DNA of 53,849 bases from Corallococcus praedator (GTDB lineage: Bacteria > Myxococcota > Myxococcia > Myxococcales > Myxococcaceae). A program made the translations under genes and the position numbers. The notes under the pieces were generated by a model. That model was not told where the DNA came from, did not search any database, and saw nothing but the letters and a program-made list of their open reading frames with translations. The stretch's first letter is position 1. Each line of letters opens with the position of its first letter. Positions 51,601-53,849 of this stretch are shown one piece after another. The DNA is taken from assembly GCF_003612125.1 (NCBI RefSeq), contig NZ_RAWI01000018.1, positions 1 to 53,849 on the forward strand, read 5' to 3'.

Positions 51601-53849
51601 CTGGGCGGATCAAATGCGCCAGCCGGTGCGCTTCACGGACTCCGTAGGGGCGCTGCTGGAAGAGGGCTGCAGCGTGCTGCTGGAGGTGGGGCCCGGACAG
51701 GATCTCACCCCGCTGATGCGCGCGTGCTTCGGCCAGGACAAGGACCGCGTGAAGGCGGTGCCCTCGGTGCGTCGCGGAGGCTCCACGCCGGAGCACGCCG
51801 GCCTGTTGGCGTCGATGGGCGAGCTGTGGACCCACGGGCTCGCGCTGGACTGGAAGGCGTTCTACGCCCACGAGCAGCGCCTGCGGATCCACCTGCCCAC
51901 GTACCCGTTCCAGCGCAAGCGCGTCTGGGTGGAGGCCTCGCGCACCACCGCGCCCGTGGCGGCGCCGGCCAACGCACCGCGCGCGGAGCCTGTCCCCGCC
52001 CAGGCACCGGCGCCCGTGGTGACGGTCTCCCCGTCCTCGCAGGGAACGCTCGCCGCCCCTTTGCCGGACACGTCCGCGCGGACCGGAATGGCCCAGCCGG
52101 CCGCCGTGGCCCAGGCTCCCGAGCCGGCTCCCCTGGCCCGGGTTCCCGTGACGCCCGCGGCGGTCACACCGGGAGCCCCCGCGCGCGCGGATGCACCGCG
52201 AGGCGACATCGAGGAGCGCGTGGCCGCGCTCTGGCGCGAACGGCTGGCGCTGGAGTTCGTCGGACGCGACGACAACTTCCTGGAGATCGGCGGCAACTCG
52301 CTGATGGCCGCGCAGTTGCTCAACCAGTTGCGTGACACGTTCGGCGTCCAGGTGCCGCTGGCGGCCCTGTTCGAAGCCCCCACTGTGGCGGGCATCGCCG
52401 CGCGCATCGAACCGATGATGCAGCAGGCGCCCAGCGCCGTGCAGACGCGCGAGCTGCCACTGGAGGCCCTGCCGCGCACGGGCGAGCTGCCCCTGTCCTT
52501 CGTGCAGGAGCGCGTGTGGCGCCTGGAGCAGCACCTGCCGGGCCTCTCCGCCTACAACATCCCCGTCGTCCTCAAGCTGGAAGGCCCGGCGGCCGTGGAG
52601 CCGCTGGAGCGCGCCATCCAGGAGATCGTCCGCCGCCACGAAGCGCTGCGGACCACCTATGACCTGGTGGACGGCCGTCCCGTGCAGCGCTTCCACCCGC
52701 ACGTGCGCATCCCGCTGGAGCGCGTGGAGCTCACCGGCACGCCCGAGGAGCGCGAAGCCGAAGGCCTGCGCCTCGCCCGCGAGGACGCGGCGCGTCCGTT
52801 CGACCTGGTGAACGGGCCCGTCCTGCGCACCACGCTCGTGCGACAGGCGGAGGACGTGCACCTGTTGCTCGTCTGCATCCACCACGTCGTCTGCGACACG
52901 CTGTCCATCGCCATCTTCATCCACGAGCTGAGCCAGCTCTACGGCGCCTTCCGCCAGGGCAAGCCCTCCCCGCTGGCGCCGCTGACCGTGCAGTACGCGG
53001 ACTTCGGCGCGTGGCAGCGCCGCACCATCGCCGAGCACCTGGTGCCGGAGCAGGAGCAGTGGTGGCGCACCCGGCTGGCGGGCATGCCGCGCCAGTTGGG
53101 CGTGCCCACGGACCGGCCGCGCCCGGAGAAGTGCCCGCTGACGTCGGAGCGCATGAGCGTGGCGTTCACGCAGGCGCTGGCCCGGGAGCTGGTGGCCTTC
53201 GGCAAGCGCGAGGGCTTCACCGGCTACATGACGGTGCTGGCCGCGTGGAACGTGCTGCTGCACCGCTACACGGGGCAGACGGACATCATCGTCGGGACGC
53301 CCATCGCCAACCGCACGCGGCCGGAGCTGCTGTCACTCATCGGCTACGTGGCGCACTCGGCGGCGTTCCGCACCAGCCTCGCGGGGGACCCGTCCTTCCG
53401 CGAGCTGCTGGAGCGCGTGCGCCAGGAAGTCACCGACGCGCAGGCCCGCCCGGACGTGCCGTTCGAGTACCTGGTGGAGCAGCTTGTCCCAGGCAAGGAC
53501 ATCGGCCGGGACCGCATGGCCGACACCGTCTTCGTCTACCACAGCAACGCCGTGTCCAGCGTCGATGCGCAGGACACGATGGGCGTGCGCACCTCCATCG
53601 TGGAGGTTCCCGGCACCCCCGTGCAGTGGGGCACGACGCTGTCCGACCTGACGCTCATCCTGTCGGAGGGGCCCGCGGGCGTGCACGGCGCGCTGGAATA
53701 CGCCACCGAGCTGTTCGATGCGTCCACGGCCCGGCGGATGCTGGAGCACCTCCAGACGCTGCTGACGTCCGCCCTCGCGACGCCCGATGAGCGGCTCTCC
53801 CGCCTGTCGCTCGCCACCGAGGTCGAACGCAACGCCTGGCCCCGTCCCC
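36461..53849 (+). CDS. Giant hybrid NRPS/PKS (C-A-PCP x4, KS-AT-ACP, C...), partial at window end
   Basis: The reading frame opens at ATG 36461, eight bases past the PKS stop, and has no stop before the window ends: at least 5,796 codons. Four C-A-PCP modules repeat with a 1065-1068 residue period (PCP serines 1011, 2076, 3141, 4209). They are followed by KS (Cys4454, His4590, His4630), a malonyl-type AT (Ser4902, HAFHS), a Pro/Ala-rich linker, a carrier (GGNS, Ser5280) and another condensation domain (HHVVCDT). The first C domain (RLSPMQQGLLFHTL, HHLVMDG His140) is of the kind that follows epimerization domains, matching the PKS it follows. The other C domains start LSFxQQRLW. No epimerization domain is seen. 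Further modules must lie beyond the window. Pockets are read by eye, so specificities are tentative. Confidence 0.93.
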   Translation, partial: MKNVDDIYRLSPMQQGLLFHTLGAPGTYVEQVYWSWRGELDVATLQRAWQRMVERHTPLRTAFFWEGMKDPLQAVRRKVEPTWRLEDWTQVPPEDQEARFAARLEADQREGFNLSAAPLLRFTLVKCGPALTRCMLSYHHLVMDGWSLPVCMRELFLTYDALSRGEEPQLDPARPYRDYIGWLSKQDRAQAERFWRERLAGFHAATPLAADRPAGHGSEVEAYGTRSLRPGAALSGRLATFTRQHQVTLSTLVQGAWALTLGRHSGQEDVAFGTVVSGRPPSLPGVDGMLGTFINTQVSRVRLPSDTSVLSWLKALQAEQFAARDYEYVSLVDVQGWSDVPRGQPLFESLVIFENLPRRGLASEMTARLPVDGFARTHARTGYPLSFVVLPDATDLELQLTYDEARFDAATVQRMLGHVATVLESIVGAPEARLADVSLLTPEERQQVLHAWNDTRAEYPSSEGIASLFESQARRTPDAIALSFEGQSLTYAQLDALSNQLARRLQELGVRPGDFVALSLERSFELVVSILAVLKTGAAYVPLEASHPRERLALMLQDVGARLLITRQRFADALSPLVPATLCLDEDWRAQLASLSDSTLEVPGLGGDSLAYVMFTSGSTGRPKGVCVPHRAVVRLVHGNRFMRFGPQEVFLQLAPAAFDASTLEVWGALLHGARLVLAPARDLSLSEVAALLREHRVTTLWLTAALYEQMVLHHVDALATVPQVLAGGDVLPVQRVREHVSRLSAESVLLNAYGPTENTTFSTTLTLTRSSTVEAAVSIGRPIGNSTAYVLDPALRPVPVGVPGELYVGGEGLAWGYLHQPALTAERFLPHPFSPTPGARLYRTGDSVRWRPDGTLDFLGRTDFQVKLRGFRIEPGEVEAAVRQVPGVREAVVLVREDIPGDKRLVAYVVPAGPDAAHPSPSELREHLRQRVPEYMVPAAFMVLEALPVNANGKVDRRALPAPDASAVVRAPSRPPSTDTERRLAALWTEVLNAGTVNAEDDFFALGGHSLRVTQLVSRVRAVFDVELPLRAVFEAPTLAALAARLDAANTDAAKQAPPLVRAPREGALPLSFSQQRLWFLDQLQPDSAFYNVPGVVWLEGELDAQALEQSLRALVERHEVLRTTFPPEGDTPVQVIHPTGLAALPAIDLTDLSPDAREAEARRLASEEAGRPFNLKHGPVLRVTLLRLEPTRHALLVTLHHIVSDGWSLGVMVRELAAFYRAFTTGQSPNLPTLPVQYADFAVWQRQWLQGDVLDAQLDFWRQQLAGAPAALELPTDRPRPAIQSFRGASLPVRLPRAVVDPVQALAQQEGATPFMVLLASFQLLLSRYSGQQDVSVGAPIANRNRAETEGLIGFFVNSLVLRARIDARASFRTLLRQVKQSTLAAYEHQDVPFEKLVEALQPQRDLSRSPLFQVIFALQNAPMGSLALPGLSLKLQEPDTSTAKFDLDLNLQETPEGLAGSIGYSTDLFDTSTITRMVEHFGVLLSALCARPDAPLASFSLLTGDERQRVLVDWNATARDYPREPSLAALFSRQAALTPDAIALVQGEQVLTYAQLDLLSNQVAHPLRVLGVGPGSRVALSLERSFELVVSILAILKAGGAYVPLDASLPRERLGLMIQDVGARILLTQERFAASLSPLFDSTFLFDADWRARLATQRDSALEIPDVGGDSLAYVMFTSGSTGRPKGVCIPQRAVTRLVRDNTFLRFGPQEVFLQLAPVAFDASTLELWGPLLHGARLVLPPPHALSLEEIAGLLRQHRVSSLFITTALFAQLVQNEPEALANVSQLMAGGEAMPLARAREHLERMRPGTRFFHVYGPTENTTFSTSQPLEPGTPVGGSLPIGRSISNSTAYVLDPDLQPVPVGVPGELYVGGEGLAWGYLQQPTLTAERFLPDPFGTTPGARLYRTGDKVRWLADGALDFLGRTDFQVKLRGFRIEPGEIEAVLRQVPGIRDAIVLVREDSPGDKRLVAYVVPSASGEAGPTPDTLRTTLKQHLPEYMVPAAFVLMDALPLNANNKVDRKALPVPDAGSVVRVASRAPETDTERQLAVLWADVLKLDTVGAGDDFFALGGHSLLATQLVSRLRAAFGVELPLRTLFEAPTLEALAARIDAMRTRALAPTAPPLVPVSREGALPLSFAQQRLWFLDQLEPGSTVYNVPGVLRLEGELDTAALQQALDALVRRHEVLRTTFAPGPSGPVQRIAPPAPCVFERIDLESLSPSARELRLRSLIADHASRPFDLARGPLFRAVLVRLTAKQHALLVLTHHIASDGWSVGVMVREFAALYRAISTGEASNLPALPVQYADFAVWQRQWLQGDVLDAQLDFWRQQLADAPAALELPTDRPRPAIQSFRGASLPVSLSAPVSRALKALAQQEGATPFMVLLASFQLLLSRYSGQQDISVGSPIANRNRAETEGLIGFFVNTLVLRARIDARASFRALLRQVKRSTLAAYEHQDVPFEKLVEALQPQRDASRSPFFQVSFALQNAHVGALELPGLSLKLHEAEATTAKFDLDLNFQETADGFTGSIGYGTDLFDASTVTRMMEHFGVLLDALCARPDAPLSTLSLLAGPERQRVLVDWNKTRATAPVDDTLPSLFESHVQRAPSAVAVEHEGQRLTYAELDSRANQLAHHLKSLGLPPEARVGLCVERGLDLMVGLLGILKAGGCYVPLEPAYPRQRLAYMFQDSGVAAVVTQQALRDSLPEHSLPTVCLDSDAPVLARQSTQATQGPRVAADQLAYVLYTSGSTGLPKGVGITHRSIVHLVRDTDYVDLGPADCMAQVGTPSFDAATFEIWGALLNGARLAVIPRDVTLSPRALAKRLKEVGATTALLTTALFHQVAREVPSAFEGMRYLFFGGEKADARAALQVLGAHGPRHLVNLYGPTEATVCSTSQEVAGLPPDATAIPIGGPLTRMRAYVLDAHGQPVPTGVPGELYLGGVGLARGYLGQPALTAERFVPDAFSDLPGARLYRTGDRARWNAHGTLDFVGRVDAQVKLRGFRIEPAEVEAFLLQHPQVREAVVLVREQAPGDHRLVAYVVATVPEPDTAALRAFLTERLPAHMVPSAFVSLPALPLTPNGKLDRHALPAPDARSVATASTPAVPESLTLFQQRIAALFGELLNLERVGLHDDFFALGGHSLLATQLVSRVRSTFGVELPLRTLFDASTVARLTGHVEALLLSRATTPQLPPLRPVRRDADLPLSFSQQRLWVVDQLQPGGSQYNIPVAIRLEGTLDVESLRLALEHLVARHESLRTTFALKDGQPVQQVHPASTWTLPLTDLGTVPPEAREAEAHRVTAEEASASFDLGTGPLLRTRLLRLDAEHHVLLLNMHHVVSDGWSMGVLVREVAAGYAAFSTGKTPSLPPLPVQYADFAAWQRQWLQGDVLSQEVTWWKEQLAGAPRVLELLTDKPRPAMRSSRGGLLPVHLPLELTQGLLKLARQENATPFMALLALWQVLLSRYTRQEELLVGSPVAGRRHGELEGLVGFFVNTLVLRGRVRGRDSFRALLAQVRDTTLAAYEHQDLPFEKLVEELQPQRDLSRNPLVQVILALQNAPQGELKAPGLTLRPVEVENATARFDLGLLLSESPDGLRGVLEYSTDLFEPATAVRMAGHLRTLLESVVSTPEAPLSTLEWLTPPERQQLLVDWNATDAAYPRDASMPELFEQQVALRPDAMALEFEDERLTYAQLDARANQMAHLLREHGIGLDSLVAVCLERSTQMVVSLLAILKAGGAYVPLDAAYPTQRLTYMLEDAPPRLLITTRALRPSLPVSDALPCLFVEELRLDAQPTSPTGVRPLARNLAYVDFTSGSTGRPKGVAVEHRGVLRLMYGAKYVDMGPEETLILMAPISFDISTMEVWAALLTGSKLAIFPPVPPTDLELLGTVLRRHAVTTLYLSTGLFSQIVDVGLEMLRGVRQVIAAGDILSPTHTRKVLDTLGIPVVNGYGPTEGTVFANCLRVTRAEDVGTSVPIGPPISNTQVYILDAHLRPVPVGVPGELCIGGDGLARGYLSRPDLTAERFVPDAFGGRPGERLYRTGDLARWRPDGAVDFLGRIDTQVKVRGFRIELSEVEAAVMSTPGVREAIVLVREDVPGDKRLVAYAVPALPATSGEVATALSATDLREHLRQRLPEFMVPSAFVVLPALPLNPNGKVDRKALPAPTSTGSAGRFVEPGNPLEEKIAAIWARELGLERVGVHDHFFEDLAGTSLSVVRVSTRLREELKHELPVVWLFEHPTVHGLALRLERESGGALGRTEATVAQPSAPVAPPRAKAPQASGSADIAIIGMAGRFPGAGSVEDFWKNLREGVESISRFTPEELEHLPGLPEGMELWQHPGFVPAGGVLDDIDQFDHAFFDMSLREAQWTDPQQRLFLQCTWAALEDAGIEPEQFPGDISLYAGANDSGYAQAVQQNMPLDGAAFFELYGTATHQSLAQKTSWKLGLRGESTLVYTACSTGLVAVHLACQNLLAGLSDVALAGATRLSAAQRTGYVYQEGLIFSPDGHCRAFDAKAKGTISGNGVAAVVLKRLDDAVRDGDSIYAVIRATATNNDGRDKSGFTAPSVQGQSSVITQALSRAGVQPKDIGYVEAHGTATPLGDPIEVAALQRAYGLGPEHRGTIALASLKTNMGHLDTVAGLAGLMKAALALHHGEIPPSLHFEKANPQIDFDAGPFFVNTTLRPWPAGETPRRAAVSSFGVGGTNAHAVLEEAPMSHSGSTTRSHQVVLLSARTPEALEAASQRLATHAEARADLSMADVGFTHAVGRKGFDHRRTVVARDAADLAKQLRKPYTPVTVKDAESARRRRVAFVFPGQGAQQVGMGRDLYEAEPAFRAHLDACLVLLEVPLRERVTTLLQAVPGPQAPESALLADTRVALPALFAVEVSLARMWMDWGVRPHAVLGHSFGEYAAACVAGVLSLEDALKLAVARGELMHRMPPGAMLAVALSEAQVVPLLKGRLTLAAHNSPDRCVVSGPVEEIERLQEELKRRNAGAVRMPAPHAFHSADVEPLMPELAKVVGSLGRAEPTVRYVSGLTGTWARPGELGTPRYWADQMRQPVRFTDSVGALLEEGCSVLLEVGPGQDLTPLMRACFGQDKDRVKAVPSVRRGGSTPEHAGLLASMGELWTHGLALDWKAFYAHEQRLRIHLPTYPFQRKRVWVEASRTTAPVAAPANAPRAEPVPAQAPAPVVTVSPSSQGTLAAPLPDTSARTGMAQPAAVAQAPEPAPLARVPVTPAAVTPGAPARADAPRGDIEERVAALWRERLALEFVGRDDNFLEIGGNSLMAAQLLNQLRDTFGVQVPLAALFEAPTVAGIAARIEPMMQQAPSAVQTRELPLEALPRTGELPLSFVQERVWRLEQHLPGLSAYNIPVVLKLEGPAAVEPLERAIQEIVRRHEALRTTYDLVDGRPVQRFHPHVRIPLERVELTGTPEEREAEGLRLAREDAARPFDLVNGPVLRTTLVRQAEDVHLLLVCIHHVVCDTLSIAIFIHELSQLYGAFRQGKPSPLAPLTVQYADFGAWQRRTIAEHLVPEQEQWWRTRLAGMPRQLGVPTDRPRPEKCPLTSERMSVAFTQALARELVAFGKREGFTGYMTVLAAWNVLLHRYTGQTDIIVGTPIANRTRPELLSLIGYVAHSAAFRTSLAGDPSFRELLERVRQEVTDAQARPDVPFEYLVEQLVPGKDIGRDRMADTVFVYHSNAVSSVDAQDTMGVRTSIVEVPGTPVQWGTTLSDLTLILSEGPAGVHGALEYATELFDASTARRMLEHLQTLLTSALATPDERLSRLSLATEVERNAWPRP
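39640..42800 (+). other. Giant NRPS module 2 (C-A-PCP), Ile-like pocket
   Basis: The C domain has HHIVSDG. The A domain (about 41040-42540) pocket reads D-A-L-F-M-G-V-T-F-K, eight of ten like the Ile code DAFFLGVTFK. The A10 motif reads NANNKVDRK with Asn for the usual Gly; the catalytic Lys is kept. PCP Ser2076. Confidence 0.75.
40172..40737 (+). repeat. Near-identical C-domain block, copy 1 (module 2)
   Basis: Closely matches 43370-43935 at a constant 3198-base offset, including 80 identical bases from 40172 to 40251 and another long run around the TPFMVLLASFQLLL codons. It reflects recent module duplication or gene conversion. Confidence 0.85.
42830..46000 (+). other. Giant NRPS module 3 (C-A-PCP), substrate unassigned
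   Basis: The C domain has HHIASDG and is almost a copy of module 2's C domain in its second half. The A-domain pocket reads D-A-F-L-F-G-L-V-C-K, which I cannot assign. PCP Ser3141. Confidence 0.72.
43370..43935 (+). repeat. Near-identical C-domain block, copy 2 (module 3)
   Basis: Partner of 40172-40737. Differences are scattered and mostly silent; the sequence diverges more on both sides, in particular in the N-terminal half of the C domain. Confidence 0.85.
46030..49200 (+). other. Giant NRPS module 4 (C-A-PCP), substrate unassigned
   Basis: The C domain has HHVVSDG. The A-domain pocket reads D-I-M-Y-I-A-G-V-F-K and is unassigned. The carrier motif is LAGTS rather than LGGHS, with Ser4209 kept; it hands over to a KS. 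Confidence 0.72.
49300..52410 (+). other. Embedded PKS module KS-AT-ACP without reductive domains
   Basis: The KS has TACSTG, EAHGTA and NMGHLD. The AT has GHSFGEY and HAFHS (malonyl). A ~100-residue Pro/Ala/Val-rich linker replaces any KR/DH, then the carrier GGNS. The product should keep a beta-ketone unless changed in trans. Confidence 0.82.

Noticed and set aside
47117-53263. A 2048-codon open frame on the minus strand opposite the giant NRPS
   Set aside because: Same compositional artefact; the plus strand carries clear C, A, PCP, KS and AT motifs throughout.

Overview
The window is about 54 kb of very GC-rich DNA. Coding density is high, third codon positions are strongly G/C, some genes use GTG or TTG starts, and there are many lipoproteins. 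It carries the end of a myxochelin siderophore locus, a kelch lipoprotein with cysteine repeats, and a large hybrid NRPS/PKS locus. Together these point to a myxobacterium of the Myxococcus/Corallococcus/Stigmatella group (inference). I see no rRNA, tRNA, CRISPR array or insertion sequence.

Region 1 (1-9.6 kb, + strand) is the end of the myxochelin locus. mxcG (C-A-PCP-reductase NRPS) overlaps a class II DAHP synthase gene by four bases. Next comes a good Fur box that contains the start codon of mxcH, a TonB-dependent receptor with a TonB-C-like domain fused to its N-terminus. A surface lipoprotein gene follows. The genes cover siderophore assembly and release, shikimate-derived precursor supply, and iron-regulated uptake.

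Region 2 (9.7-18.7 kb, - strand) holds unrelated housekeeping or surface genes: an orphan membrane PAS histidine kinase, an M19-dipeptidase-like lipoprotein with a cysteine-rich tail, a large kelch / Cys-rich repeat / Ig-like lipoprotein, and a small YCII-domain protein. Several hairpins lie between them.

Region 3 (18.8 kb to the window end, + strand) is a lipopeptide-type assembly line that continues beyond the window. In order: (i) a catalytically degenerate condensation domain fused to a MupA/Atu3671-type luciferase-like monooxygenase; (ii) after an AT-rich promoter region, FAAL-ACP-C for fatty-acid activation and loading; (iii) a SyrP/TauD-like Fe/2-oxoglutarate hydroxylase, overlapping the previous gene; (iv) an NRPS module starting with a second degenerate C-like domain, then A (Glu/Gln-like pocket by eye) and PCP; (v) a PKS module with the unusual order KS-AT-KR-DH-ACP, ending in an epimerization-like domain that has lost its catalytic motif; (vi) one uninterrupted reading frame of at least 5,796 codons: four C-A-PCP modules, then KS-AT-ACP, then a further C domain that runs off the end.

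The assembly logic reads: fatty acyl starter, first amino acid (probably beta-hydroxylated in trans), a malonyl extension with ketoreduction and possible dehydration, four amino acids (Val-like, Ile-like, two unassigned), a malonyl extension left as beta-keto, and further residues outside the window. The most distinctive theme is three condensation-superfamily domains with lost catalytic residues. One is fused to an oxygenase and one sits directly beside an oxygenase gene, which suggests these pseudo-C domains recruit tailoring enzymes to carrier proteins. I could not match the locus to a known compound. All domain and specificity calls were made by eye from motifs.
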